64,000 nucleotides of DNA from Microthyrium microscopicum (Eukaryota > Ascomycota > Dothideomycetes > Microthyriales > Microthyriaceae). This document shows positions 31,444 through 41,886 of the stretch, one piece after another (positions within the stretch are counted from its first letter, which is position 1; every line of letters starts with the position of its first letter). The notes beneath the pieces are model-generated. The model did not search any database. It worked only from the letters and a program-made list of their open reading frames with translations, and was not told the origin of the DNA. Position numbers and translations under genes: made by a program. The stretch spans positions 871,895-935,894 of the forward strand of contig MU004244.1 in the NCBI GenBank assembly GCA_010405405.1, read 5' to 3'.

Positions 31444-33272
31444 TTTAGCGATTGGTCAGTTGGGGCGGTGATGATTGAAGTTGACTGTTGGTTGACAGGC
31501 TCTGCACGACTATCATTCTTGGAGGATATTTGGATTCGACATTGAATCTTCCAGATCTAGCCTAACTTACCTATAAAGTACAATGGAACCTATAATTCAT
31601 AATAGGTACTTGGTCTATGATCTTTTTAGATCCGATGACTTCAATTTGTTTCTTGTCATTTAGATTCACTAGAATGTTGTTCCGTGAATCGAGGACTCCG
31701 CCACACTCGCCTATCGGCTTTATGTTAGCCCAAACGGACCATAAACATTTTGTTTCTTAAGCGCTATCTCTGATTTGTCTAAAGAATTGTTTTTCTTGAC
31801 TCGTGGAATTGGGCATTGAAGTTCGAACCGGGATATACAAAGATCTAAAATATCGGGGCGGAGTACATGATAATAGTCATGCTATAGTTCTTAATGCCTG
31901 TCAAGCCTGTCTATCAAGTAGTAACAAAATGACTTGGGCTTAAATATTTGTTTCACTATCAAATCCTCTACAATGCTTTCAGTGGAAATGGGCAAATGTG
32001 TCTCAGAGTTTCGAGACGGAAGAAGTTGTTACGAGATAGGTACAGAAACGGCCCATAAAGACATTCGTCTCCTACCAAATGAAAAAGTATCTCTTAGTCT
32101 AAACTGAAAGAAGATATGATATCAGGCTGTGTATGTAGCTCACCACCAATCAACCGTTGATGATGGTCTAAGGCTGGGATGCACAGGCTGCAGACAGATC
32201 GGAGCAGCCGGCAGGCGCCGTTCAGTGACAGGCATCGCCATTTTGGTAAAACACCCCCTGTGCTCCTGCGTCCAGTTAGAAACCCCTGAGGCCTTTTTGA
32301 GAAGAAAGCCAGACTGCTTGCGTCTCTTGCCTCTCCTCTCTGAATGTCGACAATCCCCAAAGTGGCGGCCATGCGGTCCTGCAGGCTTGCGACTTACGAC
32401 CCAATCGGCCACTTAGGTCTCGATATCATACACTCCCTCTCCGGTCTACACCGATCAGATCGTGTGTGACTCTTGAATGGTTCGTCCCATTGGGGGGTGG
32501 GGCTCATGGTGTGCATTTCCACCATCATAGCCACTGGTAACAACACTTGACTGGAAGCCCGCAAAAACTCTTCTAGGCTCCGTAGCAGCTTTGCTTCGCT
32601 TGCGCTGGCAATGTTGCGGCAAAAAGAGCTTGTGAGCCATCAGCTTGATATGGCTTGGCTGTCTCTCGGTTCTAGTATTTTTATGGTAGCAACTGGCCTT
32701 GGACCTGCATAAGACGTGCATGTTTCCCCTCTGCATCCGTGAGGAGTTGCGCTGGTGCCGCCCTGGGTGTTCTTAAACGATTTGTTTTAACACTGCAAAA
32801 TAGACCGCCGTTTCCCATTCTTTTTCTGGCCTGTCAAAGCGTTTCCTGTGGACTGGTTCCCTGGGCCTTTTTTTTGTGGTTGTCAGTGCTGTTCCTGTCG
32901 ACGGGTTTAGTTTGACACAACTGCTGCATCGCCAGTGCATGTGCTGCTGCCCCCTTTGCTACACTGTAGGTGTAGGCTCCTAAGGAGAGCGTAGAAAAAG
33001 CTTATCGCAATTTTGAAAATTGTGACACCTCATCATCTGGCACGTCAAAAGAAAAGTAGATCTTTTTGGCTCTTGGACGTTGTTAACCCGGTTCCTGGAT
33101 TTCCTAAGCTCCCCAACGTCGACCCATACAAGTTCATTCAACGACAACCCTCGCCAATGCTAGAGATTTCACTTCTCAAGAGATCGCTGGTTCGACAAAT
33201 CTCTCGCTAGTTGCGGCGCAATAGCGATTTTTGCTTTCATTTTTGGGAGAAAGAGCTTGGAGTGGTTGTCAA
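31444..33272. other. Intergenic, no gene supported
   Basis: About 1.8 kb. Overlapping antisense frames at 32094-32416 and 32455-32736 show no motifs. The stretch after about 32740 is T/C-rich with poly-T runs, as is common in fungal promoters, and leads into the Cys-rich membrane-protein gene. Confidence 0.4.
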
Positions 33273-35010
33273 ATGTCAACACCAATTCAACCAACCTGCC
33301 CGACTGGTGGCTCTTGGTATATTTGTGTCGACTCCTCTACAAAATTCATCGGCTGTTGCAAATCAAATCCCTGCTCCAACTCTGCTGGCTGTCCAATCTC
33401 AGATCTTTCGTCTGCGTCTTTCAATTCTGCTGCATATGGCACTTTTCCGGATCAGACATGCGGCAACGGACAAGGCGACTTCTACACATGTACCTTCTCA
33501 AATGGAGCATCATTCATCGGCTGCTGTCGAAGTAATGCTTGTCAGCAGGGAGGCTGCCCCCAGAGCGATTTGGGGAGTATGGCTTTAAGTCCGGATTTGA
33601 ATAAGGAGCAAGCTTTCCTTGCTGATGCTCAGAATGTCGGTGTAGTCACTGGCGCGAGTAATCCAACCACCACTCTGGCTGTCAATACAGGGACCAATTC
33701 TATCACGGCCATAACCACAGGACTGGCCAGTAGCTTGAGCCTGATAACGTCTATCACCAGCCCGTCAAGTTCGAGTATTGCGGCAAGTGCCTCAACTAGC
33801 TCAATCTCTTCCACATCAACAGCGCCTACATTATCACTCCGCCCACTTTCTACAGCAACTCCATCAGGGTCACCATCCGCTACATCAAATTCAACTTCAG
33901 ACGCTGGATCGCCATTTTCCATGCCTATGGCTTCCATGCTAGGAGGCATGTCCAAGGGCACAATCGCTGGCTTGACTGTGGCTGCTTTTATTCTTGTTAC
34001 TGCTCTGGCAGCACTGATATTTTTCCTTTGTTCTCGACGGAGGCAGCGATTTGAAAGACAAGTCATGAAGGAAATCGAAGAAGCGGATCACGATCCGTCC
34101 AACTTTGGTCGTGATTTCCCAGCATTCACACCGACTCCAGCGCCTGTATACAATCAAGCGCGATCTTCAAGACCTAAATCTCGGCCAGTTTCAGTCCCAC
34201 CAGCTTATGAAGCGCCAGTGAATACTGCTCTCCAACCTTCATCCCAATATTCTCAAGATCCTCCTCTCCAACCATCATCGCAGTACTCACAACCGACCGC
34301 ACTCCAGCCATCATCACAATACTCTCAAAATCCGACCCGCTACTCTGAGAGCAGCAACTATGGTATGCTACCTACTTGCGCCCCATCTCATGTTCTCTGC
34401 TAACAATTCCCTCAAAGATACCCAAGACATGCCTCCCGCTCAAACATACTACTCTCCGCCTCCACAAATACCTGCCCGCCGCTCTCCTGCGCCCGCCTAC
34501 GACTTCCCTCCCAACCCGCGCTACTCACCAGCAAACTCAAACGCTTTCGCCGTCAATCCTCTCGGCGCCTCTCCACCCATGGCTTTTGCGCCATCCTTCC
34601 AAACTTCCCCTACTATCCCCGACTCTCTCACCGCCCCTTACGCATATCCCAGCACATACACATCCTACAGCGCACCTCTCTCACCGCAGGCAACCATCCG
34701 GGCCGTTGGTCTCGATTCTGTGCCTGAGCATATACCTACGACTACCTCGCGGCGAAGGCCGGCAACGGCGGACACGGACGACAGTATCCCGAATGTGGTG
34801 ATATTACCTGGTAGTGATGGCGAAGATGAGGAATATGCAGCAAGCCTGGCGGCTGGTACGGCAGCGCGGACGAGCAGATCAAGCGTGCCGGGATGGACGA
34901 CTATTCGGGCAAGTCAGTTGGCGAGTAGCCCGCCGCCGCCATCGGAGAGGGCGAGTCGAGGGAGTCGGTTACGATACTCGATGGTAGCTGAAGATGCTGA
35001 ATATAGATGA
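33273..35010 (+). CDS. Single-pass membrane protein with duplicated six-Cys module
   Basis: 560 aa, one intron (34363-34417). The N-terminal 100 residues hold two copies of a module with C-x8/9-C-x9/10-CC-x4-C-x4/5-C spacing: Cys 9, 18, 28, 29, 34, 40 and Cys 63, 73, 84, 85, 90, 95. Both include FIGCC[KR]SN and GCPxSDL. A Ser/Thr-rich stalk of about 110 residues follows, then one transmembrane helix (about 229-252, GLTVAAFILVTALAALIFFL) with RRRQR on its inner side. A long Pro/Ser/Tyr-rich tail carries three tandem copies of LQPSSQYSQ. The layout resembles fungal wall-stress sensors (Mid2/WSC), but the Cys module is not a WSC domain. No signal peptide precedes the module, so the topology relies on the helix acting as a reverse anchor, or an upstream exon is missing. 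Confidence 0.8.
34225..34332 (+). repeat. Tandem repeat coding LQPSSQYSQ x3
   Basis: Three diverged copies of a 30-39 bp unit in the cytoplasmic tail of the Cys-rich membrane protein, each giving LQPSSQYSQ followed by a short variable spacer. Confidence 0.8.
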
Positions 35011-35370
35011 TGTAAGATTAGGAGAGATTGAAAAGTCACTAAAAAACTGAACATTTCTCAGCAAGGAATTGGCATGTATGTACATAGACTGTAGAAAAGC
35101 ATAGCCATGCGAGAATGTATGAAATAAGATACATTATGATAATGTTATTATCTATACAAAATGCCCTTCCGCTGCTATGATACACCAAAAAATCGCTTCA
35201 TGCAGCGGATCAATTGTATACATGTTGCGAGAGATCGCACACGCCGTCGTTTCTCGTGAACGGGCATGTTTCTGCTTTAGTAAGAAATATATATATGGCA
35301 CTAAACAAATGTTTCCCTGGCCACGCAACGCCAAAACACCTTGCCTCTTATAATTCAAAACAAATGCTGT
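35011..35370. other. Intergenic between two convergent genes
   Basis: Shared 3' flank of the membrane-protein gene and the GT15 gene; AT-rich, no gene seen. Confidence 0.5.
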
Positions 35371-36751
35371 TTATCCTTTCCCAGCTTCCTTGAACCACAC
35401 CGGCCGACAGTCGTCTTGATGCAGCCAGAGTTCACCATCTGTAAATTTGCCAGCCTCGCAGCCGCGACATTTCGGCGAGTTGGGACAGTTGAAGAACGGG
35501 ATATGTTGGTAGCCAATATCTTGGAACCTGGAGAATTCGTTAGTTTAAAGACATAGACAGTGAAGGAATCGACGTACCAATGAATCTTATTTTTATCCTC
35601 AAACAAACCAAGCGCAATCGCATGCACTGGCGCATCTCCCCACCGCTCATAAAAGAACCCACCCGCTTTATCCAAATGCTCAAAGTATTGTGTATAAGCT
35701 GGGCTGCGATAGAAACCCATGTCCGCAATTTCGAAATTACTCCAAAAATGGCACGTCGAATAGCCATTTGCGCGTTTGAAATTATCTGGCCGATGGTCCG
35801 CGTCCTGCAACCACTTCATCGCATTATTCGGATGTATAAACTGCGTGTTGTCGTGCATAAACTTTAGCGTCTCTGGCCATAAACTTGCTACGCTTTCCGG
35901 GTTGTCGTATAGGTTGATAGTGAAGCCGTACGTCTTGTTATGATCCTCCATCCACCGGAATACATCATAGTCGACGTCGCAAAAGAAATGTACATTAGGC
36001 TCGACGCGCCAGTACCAGCGGGTAGATTTGAGGCGTGGGTGTTTGTAGAACATGCCGGAATTCCAGCGGCACATTTGGTGGTATGATTTTTTATTAACGT
36101 ATTGGACGCCTTTTTCTTCGAGGACGTGGACGGATTCTTGGTAGAGATCTTCGTTGATCCATTCGGGGGTGGCCCAGTGTTCTTTGGGGAGGATATCTAT
36201 GGCGCGGTTAGTATGGGTGTTGGTAGGCGTGATCGGATATCATGTTACCAAAAGTGACTTGGGCTTTAGTCTCGGCGGATATTCTTCGCTTGAATTCGTC
36301 TGTAAAGGGTTCGTCGTTTAGGAATAGCCATGGATAGTTGAATTTGTGGTTGAATGTTCGCTCTAGATCTCGCATTGATGAGATCATATCATCAAGCTCC
36401 GAATTCCGCACAAGGGATAGCAGCGTAGCATTCGCACGCTCAGACTCGAGATTATCTGGCGCATAGTTGTTGCCTACGACTCGTCGTAATGGTTCTTGTG
36501 GTTCGCCGGATGCTATGATGCCGCCTTGATTAGATTCGTGTGGAACATGTCTTTCATCAAGGGATATTCTTACGATCTAGGTTTGGATCGCGGAAACTCC
36601 TGTCTACGCGGTATTTTGCTGCTGGATCATTGGAAGGAGGACCAGTGGAGAGAGAACCCTTGCCGGAGGGTTTTTGTAATATGTATAGTATGTAGAATAT
36701 CATACATAGCGAAGCCAGCGCGAGAAAGCGGATAGGTTTGGCAACGGCCAT
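35371..36751 (-). CDS. GT15 alpha-1,2-mannosyltransferase (KRE2/MNT1 family)
   Basis: Golgi type II enzyme extending O- and N-linked mannan from GDP-mannose, 409 aa from four exons. Introns are 36525-36573, 36197-36248 and 35528-35577; each keeps the frame. Residues about 7-25 (RFLALASLCMIFYILYIL) form the signal anchor, followed by a short stem. Catalytic-domain motifs: FNYPWLFLNDEPFTDEFKRR, the MCRWNSGMFYKHP block, YWRVEPNVHFFCDVDYDVF, HFWSNFEIADMGF, GGFFYERWGDAPVHAIAL and the C-terminal HIPFFNCP...C..C block with DDCRPVWF. All are standard for the family and the length is typical. Which paralogue (KTR/KRE2/OMH group) it is cannot be told here. Divergent from the gamma-tubulin complex gene, 536 bp apart. 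Confidence 0.95.
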
Positions 36752-37287
36752 GTTGAAAGGTGGGAGAGGAAGACGACACGACGCTAGGCTGTAACGCAGG
36801 AAGATATGAAGCAGAGGAGGAGAAGATGTAGATTACGACGACATGACGAGTTTTTAGACCAAGGGGAATGTTTGAATAAGATCAGAGGGGATCAGAGGTC
36901 TGATGTTTTCAACTCCACTTATCAGAGAGATGGCAGTTGGTTGGCAGTTGCTGATGCTGGGCCTCTCCTTCCCAAAAAGTGACCTCAGGGGGCATGGGAG
37001 AGCAAGGATCAGGGATCCAAAAAAGAAGTACTGGTTTAATATCACGTGACTACCTTTCTTTCAATGTTGTGTTGCGGACTGGAGTTCAGCCATCGCGTAA
37101 CGCAACTTCATCTTTCATTGTAGCAAACAACTAGCAGCTGGAAGACAAGACTGATACAGAATTCTGCGCAGGATGTGCTCATCAAGAGCTAGCGCGATTT
37201 CTCTCATGCGACCGCATTGCTGCGAACATATCCCTCCATCGTTCTCGAACCTTAGGTGAGCAATAAGACCCGGATTGCTTTGGAACC
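36752..37287. promoter_or_regulatory. Divergent promoter, GT15 / GCP5
   Basis: 536 bp between two divergent start codons. No ORF of interest; a C/T-rich and GCAACT-containing stretch is visible but I cannot assign factors. Confidence 0.45.
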
Positions 37288-39888
37288 ATGGCTTTTGCTC
37301 AAAACAACTCCACTCTGGAAGATCTGGTGGCCGATGTTACCAAGATATCCCCCGCTAGCGATCCAAAAGCTTTCAAAAAATGGAGGGACTACGCGCTGAA
37401 AACAACAAAGTCCAGCCATTGGGCGCGCGTCAACCAATTCGAGGTGGAATCAAAGCTAAATGGACTGGCTGAGAAATTTCATATTCTCAACAGAGAAGAC
37501 CTGGCTCTCGGAATGGAATCTTCTCTTCAAAAATTGGAGCTTGTGTCCGACAAATGGACACCAGATATTCTCTTCTTGTTGCTCGAACTTTCAGATCAAC
37601 CAACCTCCAAAGCAGATATATACGATTCCAGAGAAAAGTCTCACAGTCCAGAACTCACACCGCTGAGCTGGGCGGAACTCAAGAGGGATGATCCCTTCTC
37701 AGATGACGATTTATGGAAAGACGTTTCTTACTCTCCTATTTCTTCAGACTCCGAGGATGACATTTCAATTACAACGCCCGCTCCTACCGAGAATCTTGCA
37801 ACTTCCAAAGACCAGGTCTCGCAAACAAATCGCGTCAATGAGCTTTTTGTGGAAGTAGATGAAGCATTATTAAAGTCTCTCCTAAATCTGCAGTTCTGGG
37901 TCGATAAACCTTCAAACGGGATACAAGAGTTAAGCGCCGACAAGAACACTTTACCGGAACTTCAAGCGGTCCGAGAGGTCTTGCAACTACTACGTGGCCT
38001 ACCGACCTCAATGTTTGAAATATTAGGCATGCAAGTGCGTTACGTTGATCAGCATGCCTTAAAGGATTTGTCCAAACCAGTATTTGCTAGCATTATGCAG
38101 AGTTTTGCTGCTTTAGCAACTCATGTTCTATACCTTCGCAAATGGGTACAACAGCCTGTTACGGAAAGTCTTCTGCGAGCTTTCAAAGCAGCTGTGCAAG
38201 ATGCTATTACTGATTATGACAAGGTCATCGGTAAACTGGACACCTCATTCGTAAATCATGGTGCAGACATCACTATCAGCTTGATGGCTGTCATGGATGA
38301 GGCAAGAATCATGAGCCGCCCGCTGCTATTTCTTGGGACTCTAATCAAAAGGATGTCTACGACTTCAGCTAAGCAGTTTTCCCACCTGGAATTAATCTAT
38401 GACTCGATTTGCGAACAACAGGAAGCTGGAGATGCTATTCTTTATGTTTTCCTTGCAAATATTTTCTTCAAGTCACTGCGAGCCTTTCTCAGGCCTATAC
38501 GCACTTGGATGGAAGAAGGAGTCATTGTAAATCAATCAGCATTTTTCATACAGGAAAATGAAGGACCGCTTGAAGATTCCTCGCTCTGGCATGATCAGTT
38601 CTCGCTTCGCAAGTCCCAACACGGCGACTTGCTGGCGCCGATATTTGTTCACGCAGCTGCCAAGTTCATCTTGAATGCTGGTAAATCAATTCGATTTCTT
38701 GGTCGACTAGATACTGCTGTTAGTCTTTCAAAGGCTACTCAATCTGACCTAGACTTGGACTTAGTATGTTGCCATGATGACGAGCAGTTTCTCTCTCCTT
38801 TTCCAATCCTTTTCGACAGCGCGCTCGATACATGGATACGCAGTATGTACAGTCCGGCTATGACCACCCTAAAACAGCAAATTTGGTCTAAGTATCAGCT
38901 CGGAGTTCATCTGGAAGCACTACAGGAGATATATTTGTCAAAGGACGGTGGCAGACTCCAAGCCCTTGCCGATCCTATCTTTCAATCTCTAGACAACAAG
39001 AAGACCGGATGGAACGACCGATATGTCTTTGCTGAGAAAGTCAAGGATGTCTTTGCAGATTGCGACCATGTAAAAGAACAACTCATCGTTGTACGAAGTA
39101 CGCCGTCAAAGTCCGGCGTCAGATCAATTCGTGGCGCTTCCAATATCGTCTTGGACTATCACCTCCCTTGGCCAGTACTCAATGTGATTCGAAAGCAATC
39201 TCTGGCAACATATCAACGAGTGTTTCGCTTTCTTCTTCAACTTTATCGTGCCAAGTATCTTCTTCGGCAGAATGTTTTTCAACGTGGAAAGGAATTGCCA
39301 ATAGTAGTCGCGATCAATCATCAATTGAAGTGGCTGGTTGACGTTCTGCAAGCACATATAATATTCTCTGTCATACAGCCTCTTGTTGAAAGACTTGGCC
39401 AGCAAATATCAGAAGCAAATGATCTGGACGCAATGTCCGAAGCACACGACCGTTTCGTGTCATCACTACAGGCACAATGCCTTTTATCGAAAAATTTGAA
39501 CCCAATTCATCAAGGCATAATGTCTATTCTAGAACTTGTTGTTCAGCTTTGCAATGTACGCAATCAACAGCACCCAAAAGCCAATCAATCGGCAGCCCAA
39601 AAAGTAGCTCGTCGCAAGTCGCTGGCTAGAAGTCGGCGAAAGGCACAGGACTCTTCGTCCGATGACAGTGAAGTTGATACGAATATTGACGATGATTATG
39701 ATGCAGATACAGAAACCATGGCAGGCAATCGAGGCACTCTGGAGGAACAGATGTTCAAGATGAAAGAAGAACTTGGCCGCCTTTGTTATCTTCTTGTCAC
39801 TGGTCTTCGTGGCATTAGTCGAGCTAGCGGCGAGGCCTCTTGGGAGATGCTAGCTGATCAATTGGACTGGAATCGTGGAAAAGAATGA
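37288..39888 (+). CDS. Gamma-tubulin complex component 5
   Basis: Spc97/Spc98-family subunit of the gamma-tubulin ring complex, which nucleates microtubules at the spindle pole body; 866 aa, no introns. WTPDILFLLLELSDQP near residues 91-106 is characteristic of GCP5-type members (A. nidulans GcpE, S. pombe Mod21). The N-terminal grip1 region ends around residue 440 after an acidic linker (SDDDLWKD...SDSEDD). The C-terminal grip2 region contains IVLDYHLPWPVLNVIRKQSL and YQRVFRFLLQLYRAKYLL, both strongly conserved in the family. A basic/acidic insert (RRKSLARSRRKAQ then DSSSDDSEVD) lies at about 775-810. Non-core GCPs of this kind are dispensable in some fungi. I chose the first ATG; the frame begins immediately after an in-frame stop region. 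Confidence 0.88.
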   Translation: MAFAQNNSTLEDLVADVTKISPASDPKAFKKWRDYALKTTKSSHWARVNQFEVESKLNGLAEKFHILNREDLALGMESSLQKLELVSDKWTPDILFLLLELSDQPTSKADIYDSREKSHSPELTPLSWAELKRDDPFSDDDLWKDVSYSPISSDSEDDISITTPAPTENLATSKDQVSQTNRVNELFVEVDEALLKSLLNLQFWVDKPSNGIQELSADKNTLPELQAVREVLQLLRGLPTSMFEILGMQVRYVDQHALKDLSKPVFASIMQSFAALATHVLYLRKWVQQPVTESLLRAFKAAVQDAITDYDKVIGKLDTSFVNHGADITISLMAVMDEARIMSRPLLFLGTLIKRMSTTSAKQFSHLELIYDSICEQQEAGDAILYVFLANIFFKSLRAFLRPIRTWMEEGVIVNQSAFFIQENEGPLEDSSLWHDQFSLRKSQHGDLLAPIFVHAAAKFILNAGKSIRFLGRLDTAVSLSKATQSDLDLDLVCCHDDEQFLSPFPILFDSALDTWIRSMYSPAMTTLKQQIWSKYQLGVHLEALQEIYLSKDGGRLQALADPIFQSLDNKKTGWNDRYVFAEKVKDVFADCDHVKEQLIVVRSTPSKSGVRSIRGASNIVLDYHLPWPVLNVIRKQSLATYQRVFRFLLQLYRAKYLLRQNVFQRGKELPIVVAINHQLKWLVDVLQAHIIFSVIQPLVERLGQQISEANDLDAMSEAHDRFVSSLQAQCLLSKNLNPIHQGIMSILELVVQLCNVRNQQHPKANQSAAQKVARRKSLARSRRKAQDSSSDDSEVDTNIDDDYDADTETMAGNRGTLEEQMFKMKEELGRLCYLLVTGLRGISRASGEASWEMLADQLDWNRGKE

Positions 39889-40178
39889 TACGACAACCTT
39901 CTTTTACTAAACTTCATTGTTCGTTTTAGCCGGATCGAGAATCACGAAAGTTGTCCAGTTCTCTGCTTCGAAAGTGTCCTCCCCCAACAAAGGCAGCGAC
40001 TCTATATACCATCTGTCAACAAAGACAAGGGATCTACCAACGTCTACGAACAAAGGAACGAGCCTCTATAACATGTATATCTGCTCCAAACGTCAGTCTT
40101 TGGTTGTAATGGCTGTTTGAAAGCCAAGATCCAGAAAAGTATACTCATAATCGCGTGTATTGCGTCAATTTGCTCAAA

Positions 40179-41210
40179 ATGGACGCAAATATTCCCCCAG
40201 AAGACGTTCTTATACTCCTATATAGTTCTTCTGCTGAGATACGATTAGCCGTTTTCGAGCAGCTCGTACAGCCAGGTACAGATTGGACCAATCTCTCATG
40301 GTTTCTCAGCACCTCTCGCAGGTTTCCTGACGACCAAACTGACGGCGTCTCTTATCCCCCTGTGGATTGGATTGCAGCTCTACCCAGTTTCCTTCGAGAT
40401 GATCTCCTTGACGTTTGTAGACTTAACATTACCGGTCTGACTAGTCTCATTATTGAAGAATCCTTCGAGCGCGGCACAGTCCGCAACATGTTCGTCCAGT
40501 TCGACCATCTCCCCCATGGTGGTTTCAACCACTTTCCAAACCTAACCATGGTCCATCTCAAACTCGATTATATGGTTCGTCCATTCAACCAAAACGCACC
40601 CTGTAATATCACGCGAGCAATTCCACTGCCATCCATCGGTGAGCCTGAGATTCTGCGCCGCACACGCGAACTCCTCGTATCCTCCCGCTTTCTCACCCAC
40701 GCCTGTCTTACATTGAATCTCATCGAACACACTCGGGATAGTGGCGGCTATGATGTCCACCCATACTACATGCGCTACCTGCAACCGCATATCGATACGC
40801 TATTCCGTGTCGTCCCTGCGCTGCATGGTCTCAGTGTACGTTTTTACAATCAACGGCCAAATACGCTTTATAACAAACTGGAACGCGCCGCGCTTCGGGT
40901 GACACCGATTCCTGAGCGGATTGGTCCGAATGCTTCGGCAATTTCACTCACTCTACGACGTCGCGAAACTCGTTCGGTAGTGGCATCGAAAGAAGTGGTT
41001 TATATAAGAGATAGGACTGGAAATGTAGTTACGCGCACGGGTCTGGACGATACTTTGAGGCGTTTTCGGCGCATGTATGCTCAGCCTACGACGACGACTA
41101 ATTGGTTATTTAATCATGGGTGCTGTTGGGGTGATTATCCAGCTGGTGAAATAGCTTGCTTCAAGGAGCGAAGGACTAGAGCTCCGTGGGGGTGGACTCG
41201 ACGGATGTAA
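40179..41210 (+). CDS. Protein of unknown function, 343 aa
   Basis: Single exon. The frame opens at 40155 but the first ATG is at 40179 (MDANIPPEDVLILLYSSS). No signal peptide or membrane segment. The text has a coding look, with regular leucine spacing in LPSFLRDDLLDVCRLNITGL and an FPNLTMVHLKLDYM segment like the body of fungal F-box-type proteins, but no F-box motif is visible. The C-terminal 80 residues are basic with RRRETR and end in GWTRRM. I do not recognise the family. The gene lies 290 bp downstream of the GCP5 stop on the same strand. Confidence 0.6.
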   Translation: MDANIPPEDVLILLYSSSAEIRLAVFEQLVQPGTDWTNLSWFLSTSRRFPDDQTDGVSYPPVDWIAALPSFLRDDLLDVCRLNITGLTSLIIEESFERGTVRNMFVQFDHLPHGGFNHFPNLTMVHLKLDYMVRPFNQNAPCNITRAIPLPSIGEPEILRRTRELLVSSRFLTHACLTLNLIEHTRDSGGYDVHPYYMRYLQPHIDTLFRVVPALHGLSVRFYNQRPNTLYNKLERAALRVTPIPERIGPNASAISLTLRRRETRSVVASKEVVYIRDRTGNVVTRTGLDDTLRRFRRMYAQPTTTTNWLFNHGCCWGDYPAGEIACFKERRTRAPWGWTRRM

Positions 41211-41886
41211 GTTTGTCGCTGGTCTGTTGGTTGCTCTGAGCCACGAATAGTCTCGGTGTCAAAGTGTGATGTTCAACCATTAGACGTCCTCTGATATTTC
41301 CCCATCGACATTAATAACTCCCATACGGTACTCTGATTATATTATTTCTTACCAAGTACATAGTCAATGTGGTACGTTATAGGCTCTTAGTAAGATACGC
41401 TCTGCAGAAGCAATGGCAATAGGTATCGTAGGTAGGTAATGTGAGCAGACCATTTATCTTGTCAGCTGGATGAGTTTCCCCGTATATAGTTTTCTGGGAC
41501 AGGCTTAAGCAGATATCTAACAATCTCATAGCTATAAACCTAGCAGTTGTCGTTGTCGCCTATCCTGTGTGCCCGTCAATTAAGTGTCGCTACTTATCAG
41601 CAGCTAATACCCTTACTAATAAGACTCCCATCAATACCATGGTTCGCAGCAAATATTTTTTGTGCTAGCTAACCTCTGGTCGTCAATGCTTGATCAATAG
41701 ACCTTGCTAGGTCCATGAAATCCTTCAAGCTTCGTGGCTTTCTGTTCTCTTGTCCTACTTCAACCTGCTAGTCTTTACAACAAGACGAGTCTTCCTTTAC
41801 CACCCACTCTCGATGTGTGTGCCAGATTGACACAGAGCGAACATTCTTACGCCTTCTCCTTCCATTGTTCCTAAGCCAGACGCATC
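41211..41886. other. Intergenic with a decayed MITE end
   Basis: No gene. At 41441-41463 the reverse complement reads GACAAGATAAATGGTCTGCT then CAC, matching the terminus of MITE B closely. Around 41307-41331 GACATTAATAACTCCCATAC may be the degraded opposite end, giving an element of about 160 bp. A separate CTCCCATCAATACCATGG lies at 41625-41642. Confidence 0.4.
41441..41463 (-). repeat. Solo or degraded MITE terminus (A/B/C family)
   Basis: About 20 of 24 positions agree with the left end of element B (ACAAGATAAATGG is identical), but the opposite end is too eroded to define an element with confidence. Confidence 0.5.
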
